Source: Streptomyces lasiicapitis (GTDB lineage Bacteria > Actinomycetota > Actinomycetes > Streptomycetales > Streptomycetaceae). Taken from it: a DNA stretch of 64,000 bases. Positions 7,823 through 16,724 of this stretch are shown here, one piece after another; within the stretch, counting starts at the first letter, position 1; the number at the start of each line of letters is the position of its first letter. The translations under genes and the position numbers were made by a program. The DNA lies in assembly GCF_014646335.1 (NCBI RefSeq), contig NZ_BMNG01000016.1, positions 62,001 through 126,000 on the forward strand, given 5' to 3'. The notes beneath the pieces are model-generated. The model worked only from the letters and a program-made list of their open reading frames with translations. It was not told the origin of the DNA and did no database searches.

Positions 7823-8841
7823 CCGCCACCCCGCCGGTGTCCGTCGGCCACGTCGGCACCTGGTTCCCCGACACCGTCAAGTCCCTCGACCGCCTGACGG
7901 ACGGGCTCCCTGCCGCCCAGCGCGGGCACGCCCGCGCCCTCGGCATCGACGAGGTGCGCGCCGCCGACGGCCTCACCGAGTCCGACCTCGCGATACGGGC
8001 CGCCGAGGCGACTCTGCGCACGACCGACACCGAGGCCGCCGAGTTGGACGCACTGCTGCTCGTCCAGGGCCGCGCACCGCAGTACTTGATGGCCTCGGAG
8101 GCGACCCGCGTCCAGCACGCCATCGGCGCCCACCGGGCGCTGGTCTCCGGCGTCGGCGACCTGGGGTGCGTCTCGGTGTCGGCGGCGTTCAGCCTCGGCA
8201 CCGCGCTCCTGCGCGGCATGCCCGGCTTCCGCCGCGTCCTGGTCGTCGCCACCTCCAAGGCCGCCGCGCCCACCCGCTACCGCCCGCCGATGACCATCGT
8301 CGGAGACGGCGCCGCCGCCGTGCTCCTGACCACCTCTGAAGCGCCGGGCCCCTTCGAACTGGTCGACCAGTCCTTGCGTACGGACGGGGCCTTCGCCGAC
8401 CTGTTCCGCATCGACTACCGCGACGTGCCGGAACGCGACTGGACGGAGCGGTGCGCCAACGAGCCGGACTACACCTTCCGTCTCGCAGTGCGCAGCCGCA
8501 AGGAGTTCCTTGCCCTCAACGAAGACCTGCTCCGCCGCAACGGCCTGACCGGCGACGACATCACGACCCACCTGATGCAGAACCTGTCCGGCGGCGCCTT
8601 CGGCTTCTGGCAGGAGGCCCTCGACGTCCCCATCGACCCGGTCTGTGGGCGCAACCTCGCCCGCTACGGGCACCTGGGCCCCGTGGACGTCCTGCTCAAC
8701 ATGGCCGACGCCGCGCCCGCCCTCGCCCGCGGCGCCCACGCCCTCGTGATGAACAGCAGCCCCGTGGCCGCCTGGAGCAGCTGGCTGGTACGCCGCACCG
8801 CGCACGCCGCGACCCCGACACCGGGAACGGAGAGACCCTGA
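7819..8841 (+). CDS. KASIII (FabH)-like condensing enzyme or acyltransferase
   Basis: 340 residues with the thiolase-fold layout of ketoacyl-ACP synthase III. The likely nucleophile is the Cys in VGDLGCVSVSAAF near residue 115. Two positions depart from FabH. The usual HQAN region reads THLMQNLSGG, so the catalytic His is displaced or lost, and the usual YGN segment reads YGHLGP, with His in place of the decarboxylation Asn. Loss of the Asn is hard to reconcile with decarboxylative condensation and fits KASIII relatives that only transfer acyl groups. It lies between the hydroxymalonyl enzymes and the FkbH-A-T gene, with 4-bp overlaps on both sides. It could move hydroxymalonyl from the free ACP to the PKS module, whose own AT looks dead. 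A tetronate-type role, as for FabH-like proteins with FkbH partners, is the main alternative. Confidence 0.8.
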   Translation: MTATPPVSVGHVGTWFPDTVKSLDRLTDGLPAAQRGHARALGIDEVRAADGLTESDLAIRAAEATLRTTDTEAAELDALLLVQGRAPQYLMASEATRVQHAIGAHRALVSGVGDLGCVSVSAAFSLGTALLRGMPGFRRVLVVATSKAAAPTRYRPPMTIVGDGAAAVLLTTSEAPGPFELVDQSLRTDGAFADLFRIDYRDVPERDWTERCANEPDYTFRLAVRSRKEFLALNEDLLRRNGLTGDDITTHLMQNLSGGAFGFWQEALDVPIDPVCGRNLARYGHLGPVDVLLNMADAAPALARGAHALVMNSSPVAAWSSWLVRRTAHAATPTPGTERP

Positions 8842-11795
8842 TGACCTCACCGGTGAAGTGCCTGGTGTGGGACCTGGACGACACCATGTGGGACGGCGTG
8901 ATCCTGGAGAACGACACCGTCACCCCGCGCCCCGAAGCCCTGCGCGCCCTGACCGAACTGGACCGGCGCGGCATCCTGCACGCCGTCGCCAGCCGCGGCG
9001 ACCACGCAACAGCCGCGACCCACCTGCGGGCCCACGGCCTCCTCGACCGGTTCGCCGCGGTGTGCGTGGGCTGGGGCGACAAGTCCGAGTCCGTACGGCG
9101 GATCGCGCGGGAGCTGAACATCGGCGTCGACTCGCTCGCCTTCATCGACAACGACCCCCTGGAGCGGGCCGAGGTCCAGCACGCCCTGCCGCAGGTCCGC
9201 GTCTACACCCCCGAGGACATGGCTGGGCTGCCGGAGCGGCCCGAGTTCACCCCCGCCGTCACCACCGCGGAATCCGCGGACCGTGCCGCCCTCTACCGCA
9301 CGGAACGCGCACGGAAGGAGAGCGAGGACACGTTCGACGGCACCCGCGAGGAGTTCCTGACCTGGCTCGGCCTGGAGATGCGCGTCTGGAGGGCCACCCC
9401 TGAGGACCTGGCGCGGGCCCACGAACTGACCGTACGCACCCACCAGTTGAACAGCACCGGCCTAGTGTACGGGATGGAGGAACTGCGCGAGCTGATCGCC
9501 TCCCCCGACCACGAGATCCTCGTGGCCTCGCTGCGGGACCGCTTCGGCGACTACGGCACCATCGGGCTCTCCGTCTCCCACCGGCGCGGCGGCGACAGCG
9601 TGCTGAGGCTGCTGCTCATGTCCTGCCGGGTGATGTCCCGGGGCGTGGGCACCCTGTTCATCCAGCACGTCAACGCCCGGGCACGGGCTGCGGGGCTGCG
9701 CCCGCTCGCCGAGTTCGTGGCCACTCCGGTCAATCGCGTCATGCTCGTGACGCTGCGTTTCTCCGGCTTCCAGGTACTCGATGCGGGGCCGGAGCCCGTG
9801 GTCCTCGTCGCGCCCGATGAGCAGGGACCGTCCGCGCGGCACGTCACGCTCATCGACGACTCGGCGGCACCCGCCGGGGCGGACGCGCCGCCCGACGTCC
9901 TTGACCTGATCTCGCGGCAGTTCCAGCGGGTGCCCGAGCGGACCGCCGCGGCTGTCGGCGCGGAGTCCGTGACATACCGTCAACTCGACCTGGAGAGCGC
10001 AGCATTGGCTCGCCGACTGCGGGTCTCTGGAGTGCGTCCCGGGGATGTCGTGGTGCTCCACGCCCGGCAACGGCTCTCGCTCGTCGTCGGCATGGTCGCG
10101 GCCCTGCGCACGGGGGCGGCCTGGTGCGTCGCCGACCCGGGGCATCCCGTCGCGCACTTGCGTGCGGTCGTCGGCGACACCGGCTGTGCGGCGGTCGTCT
10201 TCCACGGCGGGGACGCCGCGACCCCGCCTGGGAAGGTACGCGCGGCGGTGGCCGTCGACGGGGCGGCACCGCGGCTCATCGACCTGGACGTGGCACCCGA
10301 TGCGCGGACGGCGACCGATGCCGCCGGTGCGGCAATACCCGCCCAGTCGCCCGACGCCCCGTCGTACGCCATTCCGTCCCCCCACTCCCCCGCGTACCTC
10401 ATCTCCACCTCCGGCACGACCGGCCCGCCCAAGAACGTGATGATCAGCCGCGGAGGGCTCGCCTCCCTGATCGCCTCGCGCCCCTACGAACCGGGGCTCA
10501 CGGCCTTCTCCGCGCTGCGGCTGGCCTTCGACGGGTCGCTGATGTTCACGTTCCACGCGCTGTGCACGGGCGGCACCGCCGTGCTCCCCGACGCGGACGA
10601 ACTCCCCTCCGCGGAGCGGGTGGCGGCACTGCTGCGTGCCCACGAGGCCCAGCAGTGCCTGACCACACCGTCCTTCTACCGGCAGCTGCTCGAGCACCTC
10701 GACGGCGCCGACCGCCATCTGCGGCTCCTCGTCCTGGCCGGTGAGGCCACCGCGCCCGCGCTGGTCCAGCGTCACCGCGCCGCGCTGCCGCGCACGCGAC
10801 TCGGCAACGAGTACGGGCCGACGGAGGCGACGGTGGCGGTCACCGCCCACGACGTCAGCGGCACCCCGGAAGGTGTGGTGCCCATGGGAGCGATCACGGC
10901 GGGCTCCACCGCGTACCTCTTGGACGACCGGCTCCAACCCGTGCCGACGGGCGATGTCGGCGAGCTGTACCTGGGCGGCGCACAGCTCGCCCTCGGCTAC
11001 GCCGCGCGCCCGACGACGACCGCGCTGCGGTTCGTCGCCAACCCCTTCACGCCCGGGCAGCGGCTGTACCGCACCGGTGACCTGGCGCGGCTCAACACCC
11101 AGGGGCACTACGAGTTCCTCGGCCGCACCGACGGCCAGGTCAAGATCGGCGGGGTCCGCGTCGAGCGGCTTGCCGCCGCGGCCGTCCTGGAGAGCCACCC
11201 AGGGGTCGGGCAGGCCGTCGTCGTCGACACCAGGGAGGCACTCCCAGGTGTGGATGACGCGGAAGTCACCACGCTGACCGCCTACTGGGTGCAGGCTGCC
11301 CCGGCCCCCGACGGTGGGCGGCAATCATCGCTCGGCACACGGGAGTTGCGGGAATTCTGCGCGCGCCGGCTCGTCCCCCAGGCCGTACCCGGACGGTTCG
11401 TGGCGGTGGACTCCATTCCGCTCACCCCCAACGGCAAGGCGGACGAGGAGGCACTGCGCCGACTCCGCGCGCCGACGGCCGAAGCCGTGGCGCTCGACAC
11501 CGACCGGTGGACGACCGACGCGCAACGCGAGGTCGCGACGTGCTGGGCAGCCGTCCTCGGCCACGGCGACTTCGACGCGCGGGACAGCTTCTTCGACCTC
11601 GGCGCCACGTCGCTCCAAGTGCTCGCGCTGCACGCGTCGTACCAAGTGCGCTGGCCCGGCGCCGTCCAGCTGGGCCAGCTCTTCGACAGCCGGACGGTCG
11701 CGGCGCACGCCGAGCTCATCGCCAGCACTGCCGCGCCGGACGACGCCGCCACGCGGGCGCCGGGCCCGGCCGTGCCCACGGGGAGGGACGTATGA
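8841..11795 (+). CDS. FkbH-A-T fusion: glyceryl-loading domain joined to an NRPS module
   Basis: 984 residues. Residues 1 to about 340 are an FkbH-type HAD-fold domain: VWDLDDTMWDGVI near residues 8-20 and FIDNDPLER are the conserved motifs for taking glycerate from 1,3-bisphosphoglycerate and dephosphorylating it onto an ACP. An adenylation domain follows (about 355-845; ISTSGTTGPPKNV, NEYGPTEATV, YRTGDLA, TPNGKAD), then a thiolation domain with the Ser of GATSLQV near residue 923. My readout of the A-domain pocket is D-G-M-T-V-A-E-V-A, not a code I can assign. The ATG at 8841 overlaps the previous stop. FkbH enzymes are normally free-standing or followed by an ACP; fusion to an amino-acid module is unusual. 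With no C domain of its own, the module needs an upstream C in trans, possibly that of NRPS1. Confidence 0.9.
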   Translation: MTSPVKCLVWDLDDTMWDGVILENDTVTPRPEALRALTELDRRGILHAVASRGDHATAATHLRAHGLLDRFAAVCVGWGDKSESVRRIARELNIGVDSLAFIDNDPLERAEVQHALPQVRVYTPEDMAGLPERPEFTPAVTTAESADRAALYRTERARKESEDTFDGTREEFLTWLGLEMRVWRATPEDLARAHELTVRTHQLNSTGLVYGMEELRELIASPDHEILVASLRDRFGDYGTIGLSVSHRRGGDSVLRLLLMSCRVMSRGVGTLFIQHVNARARAAGLRPLAEFVATPVNRVMLVTLRFSGFQVLDAGPEPVVLVAPDEQGPSARHVTLIDDSAAPAGADAPPDVLDLISRQFQRVPERTAAAVGAESVTYRQLDLESAALARRLRVSGVRPGDVVVLHARQRLSLVVGMVAALRTGAAWCVADPGHPVAHLRAVVGDTGCAAVVFHGGDAATPPGKVRAAVAVDGAAPRLIDLDVAPDARTATDAAGAAIPAQSPDAPSYAIPSPHSPAYLISTSGTTGPPKNVMISRGGLASLIASRPYEPGLTAFSALRLAFDGSLMFTFHALCTGGTAVLPDADELPSAERVAALLRAHEAQQCLTTPSFYRQLLEHLDGADRHLRLLVLAGEATAPALVQRHRAALPRTRLGNEYGPTEATVAVTAHDVSGTPEGVVPMGAITAGSTAYLLDDRLQPVPTGDVGELYLGGAQLALGYAARPTTTALRFVANPFTPGQRLYRTGDLARLNTQGHYEFLGRTDGQVKIGGVRVERLAAAAVLESHPGVGQAVVVDTREALPGVDDAEVTTLTAYWVQAAPAPDGGRQSSLGTRELREFCARRLVPQAVPGRFVAVDSIPLTPNGKADEEALRRLRAPTAEAVALDTDRWTTDAQREVATCWAAVLGHGDFDARDSFFDLGATSLQVLALHASYQVRWPGAVQLGQLFDSRTVAAHAELIASTAAPDDAATRAPGPAVPTGRDV

Positions 11796-11847
11796 GCGGA
11801 GCGGAACGAACGAACCGCAGACGAAGCAGACGAAACGGAGGGGCCGC

Positions 11848-14800
11848 ATGAGCGGGGGAGCACAGATGCGCACCGCGACCCGGCAGGGCGAGGCGCACAG
11901 GTCCCGGGAGCCGGCCGCGGGGGTCGGCCCCCGGGACACCGACATCGCCATCGTGGGCATGGCCGTACGTTTCCCGGGCGCCGACGACCTCAACGCCTTC
12001 CGCGCCAACCTCCGTGCAGGCCACGACGGCGTGCGCACCATGCCCGCGGCGCGGGCGGCGGCCACCGGACTCGACCCGGCGGCGGACTACCTGCCCATGG
12101 GCTACCTGGACGACATCCACACCTTCGACCACGCGTTCTTCGGACTCACCCGGCACGAGGCCGCGCTGATCGACCCCCAGCACCGGATCGCCCTCACTCT
12201 CGCTCACCAGGCGATCGAAGACGCCGGCCACAGCCCCGGGAAGCTGCGCGGCCGGTCCACCGCCGTGATCTTCAGCGCCACGTCGTCCGGATACGGGGCG
12301 CGCCTGGACCTGTCCGACGTCCTGGGCGCACTGGGCAACGCACCCTTCGGCCTGACCTCGCGGATCGCGCACACCCTGTGCCTGGACGGGCCGTGCTACT
12401 CCCTGGACAGCGGCTGCAACGGATCGCTGCTCGCCGTCCGGCTCGCCTGCCGTGAACTGGCCGCCGGAGACGCCGAGTACGCACTGGCCGGAGGCGTCAG
12501 CGTGCGCCCCGACGGCGTCACGCGGGCGCAGGTCGGCGGGTTCGCCGAGATCGCGTCGAGCAGTGACCGCTGCCGATCCTTCGACGCGTCGGCCGACGGC
12601 ACCGTCGCGGGCGAAGGCGGTGCGGCTCTGCTCCTGACCACGCTGGCGCGGGCCCGCGCCGAGCACCTGCCCGTGCACGCGGTGATCCGCGGGATCGCGG
12701 CCCGCCACAACGGCGGCGCGGCCGCCACGATCAGCGCGCCGAGCGCCGCCGCCCATGCCCAGGTCATCCGACAGGCATGGCGTGCGGCAGGGATGGAGCC
12801 GGAGAAGGCCGGGTTCGTGGAGGCGCACGGTTCCGGCACCACACTGGGTGACGCGGTGGAACTGGAAGGTCTTGGCACGGTCTTCCGAGGCCGCTCGCAA
12901 CCACTGCCCGTCGGCGCGGTGAAGTCGGCCATCGGACACCTGGACAACGCGGCCGGGGTGGCGGCCCTGGTGAAGGCCGTGCTGAGCGTGCGCGACGCCG
13001 AGCTCTACCCCTCACTGCACTTCACCGAACCTGCTCCCGGCGTCGATCTGCGGGGTGCCGACCTGGAGATGATCACTGAAGCCCGGTCGTGGGACGCGGA
13101 GGAGCGGCTGGCCGGAGTGAGCTCCTTCAGCCTCGGCGGCGCCAACGCGCACTGCGTCGTGCAGCAGCCGCCGGCGGCAGCCGTAGAAACCCCGGAGCGG
13201 TCCGACCCTCAGCGGCGCGCCCGGCTCGTGGGGGTTTCGGCCCGCAGCCGCAGTGCCCTGGCGCGGCTCTGCGCCGACCTCGCGGTCGCGCTGCGCGGCG
13301 AGACCCGACCCTTCGACGATGTGGTGTACACCCTCAACAACGGCCGCACGCACTACGAGCACCGAGTCAGCGTGTCCGCGGACTCGACCGACTCGCTCGC
13401 TTTCCAGCTCGCGGCACAAGCCACCTGGCTCGCGGGCGAACCGGACACGAACAGCCCGGACCGCGGCGCCAGGACCCGAAAGGTCCGCCCGCAACTGGTT
13501 CTCCTGCTGTCCCCCGAGTCTCCCGGGCCGGTGGCCGACCCGGCCGGGCTCCCGCCCGAACTCCCGGCCACCGGCGCCGCCTCCGGGATCCTGTCCACCC
13601 AACTGGCCGCCGTCACGGAGCTGCGCCGCCGTGGCATCCGCCCCGACGCGGTCGTCGGCGCGGGTGCCTCCCGGTACCTGGCCAGGTATCTGCGCGAGGA
13701 ACTCACGTCGGCGGACACCGCGGACCTGGCCGCCGGAAAGGATCCCGGACCGCCGGACCCCGACCGGCTCGCTGAGGTGATCGGTCAACTCCTTGACGCA
13801 GGACCGGCCGTCGCCGTCGACCTCACCCCGGAGGGCAGCCTGGGAGCTCTGCTGCGCGAACGGTTCGCGTCCGACGCCCGCGTGCGGAGCCACACCATCG
13901 CCGCCGACGACAGCGACCTCCTTGGCGTGCTCGGGGCGCTGTACGAGGGCGGGGCCGACCTGGACTGGTCCGCGATCGGTCCAACCGCGCCCCGGATCAC
14001 CCGTGTCCGGCTGCCCGGCCACCCCATGGAGGCTGTTCCCTGCTGGATCCCCGGGTCCGACACAGTGGACGCCACGCAGCCGGTGCCAGAGACCGCCGTA
14101 CCGGACAAGCGGCCGCCGGAAAGCTCCGTGGAACCGGCCAGCGCGGATCACGCCCCGTCGGCGTCCTCCGCGTCGGACACGACCCGCTGGCTCTGCGACA
14201 TGCTCAGCGAGCTGCTGGGAACACCGGCGCCGACACCGGACAGCGACTTCTTCGAGCTTGGCGGCAACTCGCTGCTCGCCCTGCAGGTGATCAACCGGGT
14301 CGAGGAACGCTTCGGAGTCCGGCACCGGCTCCTCGACCTGTACGAGTACCCGCGGATCGAGGACTTCGCCGGGTTCGTCCAGTCATCCGCGGGGCCGCAC
14401 ACCGCCGCAGCCGGATCCCCTGCACCGGGGCCCAGCGGCCCGGCGGCACGGCCGGAGCTGGTTCCCGGCGACGACATGGTGATGTCCTTCGGCCAGGACC
14501 GCATGTGGTTCCACCATGAGATCGACAAGAACACCACGCTCTACAACTGGCCGATGGTGCGTCAGCTCGACGGCCCACTGGATGTCGAGGCGTTCAGGGG
14601 GATGTGGCACGACTTCGTGATGCGGCACGAGACGCTGCGCTCCAATTTCGTCGAGGTCGACAGCGCCCCCGAACTGTGCGTCCGCCCTGATCCCGGCGAC
14701 TTCTTCACCTTCACCGACGTCTCGGACGCCCCCGACCCGCAGGCTGCCGCGCGGGAACTCGTCGCGCGGGCCGCGCAGCAGCGCTTCGATCTCGCAGCCG

Positions 14801-15852
14801 ACCCGCTCCTTCGGGTCCTGCTGGTCCGGCTCGCGCACGAGCGGCACGTTCTGCAACTCACCACGCACCACGCCGTGAACGATGGAGCGTCTCCGCGCAT
14901 TCTGTGCCAGGAGTTGCCCGAGTTGTACGTCGCACGGCGCGAGGGGCGGCCCGCGCAACTGCCCGCCTTGCCCATCCGATACCGCGACTACGCGCTGTGG
15001 CAGCGCCGGCTGCTCGCCGACTCGTTCCTCGACCACGAGATCGCCTACTGGCGGAAGGTGCTGCACAACGCCACCCGGCTCGACCTGCCCACCGACCACC
15101 CGCGTCCGACCCGCAGGTCGTTCAAGGGTGACATGGTCCCGTTCACCATCGAGGCACCCGTGGTCGCACGGCTGCGGAAACTGGCGGCCGAGGAGTCGGT
15201 CACGCTCTTCGTCGTCCTGCTGTCGGCTTTCAACCTGCTGCTCGCCCGCCTCAGCGGGCAGCGGGACCTGATCGTCGCCACCCCGGCCTCCGGACGCAAT
15301 CACTCCGCGATCCAGGACATGATCGGCTACGTCAACAGCACGCTCGCACTGCGCTGCGCGGTGCCGCCGCAGGCGGGTCTAGGCGACTACCTGCGCCAGA
15401 CGCGCGCGACGGTGCTCGATGCCATGGACCACCAGGAGATCCCCTTCGACCGGGTGGTCCATGCGCTGCGCGTCAAGCGCGAGCCCGGCCGGGATCCCCT
15501 CATCGATGTCTCGTACGTCCACCAGGACGTGCCCCACTACACGCTGCCCGGCATCGCCCGCACCAGCTTCTTCGACGAACAGGAAACCACCATCAACCTC
15601 TTCGAGGGGATGCCCGTCGGCACGGCCAAGTACGACCTGACGCTGCTCACCAGCGACCGGGAGGGCAGATCCGACCTGACCGGCGGCCTGGAATACAGCA
15701 CCGAGCTGTTCACGGCCGACACCGCCACAGGATTCGTCAGCGCCTACCAAGAGCTCCTGCGGGCCTTGGCACAGGCACAGGACGCCGAGCAGCCGATCGC
15801 CCCTCTCCTGGAGACCCAGGCGCCGCTCAAAAGCACGGAGGTCACGCGATGA
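11848..15852 (+). CDS. Hybrid PKS-NRPS protein: KS, degenerate AT, ACP, C
   Basis: 1334 residues. The KS (about 35-450) has its nucleophile at Cys190, but in the motif LDSGCNGSL rather than DTACSSS; the two His motifs (EAHGSGTTLGD and KSAIGHLDNAAG) are intact. About 455-740 is a KS-AT linker plus AT remnant: where GHSxGE is expected the protein reads VVGAGASRY, while the normal post-AT linker (GADLDW, then the LPGHPME end) is retained. A carrier domain with GGNSLLA (Ser near 808) and a C domain with THHAVNDG near 1007 follow. There is no KR, DH or ER. The module should therefore extend an aminoacyl thioester with a unit delivered in trans, keep the beta-keto group, and pass it to the next A-T protein. 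The ATG at 11848 has GGAGGGG upstream. Confidence 0.9.
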   Translation: MSGGAQMRTATRQGEAHRSREPAAGVGPRDTDIAIVGMAVRFPGADDLNAFRANLRAGHDGVRTMPAARAAATGLDPAADYLPMGYLDDIHTFDHAFFGLTRHEAALIDPQHRIALTLAHQAIEDAGHSPGKLRGRSTAVIFSATSSGYGARLDLSDVLGALGNAPFGLTSRIAHTLCLDGPCYSLDSGCNGSLLAVRLACRELAAGDAEYALAGGVSVRPDGVTRAQVGGFAEIASSSDRCRSFDASADGTVAGEGGAALLLTTLARARAEHLPVHAVIRGIAARHNGGAAATISAPSAAAHAQVIRQAWRAAGMEPEKAGFVEAHGSGTTLGDAVELEGLGTVFRGRSQPLPVGAVKSAIGHLDNAAGVAALVKAVLSVRDAELYPSLHFTEPAPGVDLRGADLEMITEARSWDAEERLAGVSSFSLGGANAHCVVQQPPAAAVETPERSDPQRRARLVGVSARSRSALARLCADLAVALRGETRPFDDVVYTLNNGRTHYEHRVSVSADSTDSLAFQLAAQATWLAGEPDTNSPDRGARTRKVRPQLVLLLSPESPGPVADPAGLPPELPATGAASGILSTQLAAVTELRRRGIRPDAVVGAGASRYLARYLREELTSADTADLAAGKDPGPPDPDRLAEVIGQLLDAGPAVAVDLTPEGSLGALLRERFASDARVRSHTIAADDSDLLGVLGALYEGGADLDWSAIGPTAPRITRVRLPGHPMEAVPCWIPGSDTVDATQPVPETAVPDKRPPESSVEPASADHAPSASSASDTTRWLCDMLSELLGTPAPTPDSDFFELGGNSLLALQVINRVEERFGVRHRLLDLYEYPRIEDFAGFVQSSAGPHTAAAGSPAPGPSGPAARPELVPGDDMVMSFGQDRMWFHHEIDKNTTLYNWPMVRQLDGPLDVEAFRGMWHDFVMRHETLRSNFVEVDSAPELCVRPDPGDFFTFTDVSDAPDPQAAARELVARAAQQRFDLAADPLLRVLLVRLAHERHVLQLTTHHAVNDGASPRILCQELPELYVARREGRPAQLPALPIRYRDYALWQRRLLADSFLDHEIAYWRKVLHNATRLDLPTDHPRPTRRSFKGDMVPFTIEAPVVARLRKLAAEESVTLFVVLLSAFNLLLARLSGQRDLIVATPASGRNHSAIQDMIGYVNSTLALRCAVPPQAGLGDYLRQTRATVLDAMDHQEIPFDRVVHALRVKREPGRDPLIDVSYVHQDVPHYTLPGIARTSFFDEQETTINLFEGMPVGTAKYDLTLLTSDREGRSDLTGGLEYSTELFTADTATGFVSAYQELLRALAQAQDAEQPIAPLLETQAPLKSTEVTR

Positions 15853-16724
15853 CCGAGACCCACAGCTACCGGCAACTCCCGGAGTCCATCGGCGTGGTCG
15901 GCGCCGGCACCATGGGAAGCGGGGTGTCCCAGTCCCTCGCACAGGCCGGCTACCGCGTGGTGGTCGTGGAACCGGACGCCGCCACCGCCGAGCGGGCGCG
16001 CGGTGCCATCAAGGACGGCATCCGGCTCGCCGCCCTGCTCGGCCGCGGCGAGCGGGCCGTGAGCGCGGGAGCTCAGGACCGGATCCGCTGGGCGGACCGG
16101 CTGGAGGCGCTGGGCGAGGTCGGATTCGTCATCGAGTGCGCCACCGAGCGGCAGGAGCTCAAGGAACAGATCTTCGCCGAACTCGACCGCTGCACCCCGC
16201 CCGACGCCATTCTCGCGTCCTGCACCTCCGCCATCCCGATCGCGGGGCTCGCCGCCCGCACCGGCCGCCCCGGTCAGGTCCTCGGGCTGCACTTCATGAA
16301 CCCGGCACCGCTGAAGGACACCGTCGAGGTGGTGCGCGCACCGGGGACCAGCGACGAGACGCTCGACATCGCCGCCCGCCTGCTCGACAGCCTCGGCAAA
16401 CAGCAGCTGGTCGTACAGGACGGACCGGGCTTCGTCATCAACCGGGTCATGATGCTGACGATCGTCGAAGCGGCTGCGGCGGTGAGCGACGGCAAGGCCG
16501 ACGCCGCGACGACGGACGCGCTGTTCGAGCGCTGCCTGGGCCAGCGGATGGGCCCGCTGCGCACGGCGGACCTGATCGGCCTGGACAACGTGGACGACAC
16601 CCTGACCGTGCTGCGCGAACACACAGGCGACAGCCGCTACACGCCCCCGCCCGCCCTGCGCGATCTGGTGGCCGCGGGCCACTTCGGCCGCAAGACGGGG
16701 AGGGGCTTCCATGACTACTCCTGA
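15849..16724 (+). CDS. 3-hydroxyacyl-CoA dehydrogenase-like enzyme (FkbK/ZmaG-like)
   Basis: 291 residues, the length of a monofunctional 3-hydroxybutyryl-CoA dehydrogenase. The N-terminal Rossmann motif GVVGAGTMGSGV is near residues 14-25, and the family signature around LGLHFMNPAP contains the catalytic His. In methoxymalonyl/hydroxymalonyl-ACP pathways this homologue oxidises the primary alcohol of glyceryl-ACP to the aldehyde level before the acyl-CoA dehydrogenase partner finishes the acid. It starts with an ATGA overlap and its last 14 bp overlap the following NRPS gene, placing it firmly in the operon although it is separated from the ACP by two megasynthase genes. Confidence 0.88.
   Translation: MTETHSYRQLPESIGVVGAGTMGSGVSQSLAQAGYRVVVVEPDAATAERARGAIKDGIRLAALLGRGERAVSAGAQDRIRWADRLEALGEVGFVIECATERQELKEQIFAELDRCTPPDAILASCTSAIPIAGLAARTGRPGQVLGLHFMNPAPLKDTVEVVRAPGTSDETLDIAARLLDSLGKQQLVVQDGPGFVINRVMMLTIVEAAAAVSDGKADAATTDALFERCLGQRMGPLRTADLIGLDNVDDTLTVLREHTGDSRYTPPPALRDLVAAGHFGRKTGRGFHDYS

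Noticed and set aside
7819..8841. Tetronate-forming cassette (FabH-like plus FkbH plus ACP)
   Set aside because: The 3-hydroxyacyl-CoA and acyl-CoA dehydrogenases point to oxidation of the glyceryl unit to hydroxymalonyl, and no tetronate acetyltransferase/dehydratase pair is seen. Kept only as an alternative.
11792..11850. 19-codon frame MSGAERTNRRRSRRNGGAA between the FkbH-A-T and KS genes
   Set aside because: It overlaps the FkbH-A-T stop and the KS start and could aid translational coupling, but the peptide is Arg-rich linker-like and has no support as a gene product.
11848..15852. Complete KS-AT-ACP-C protein
   Set aside because: The AT region lacks the nucleophile motif and is shorter than a full AT plus linkers.
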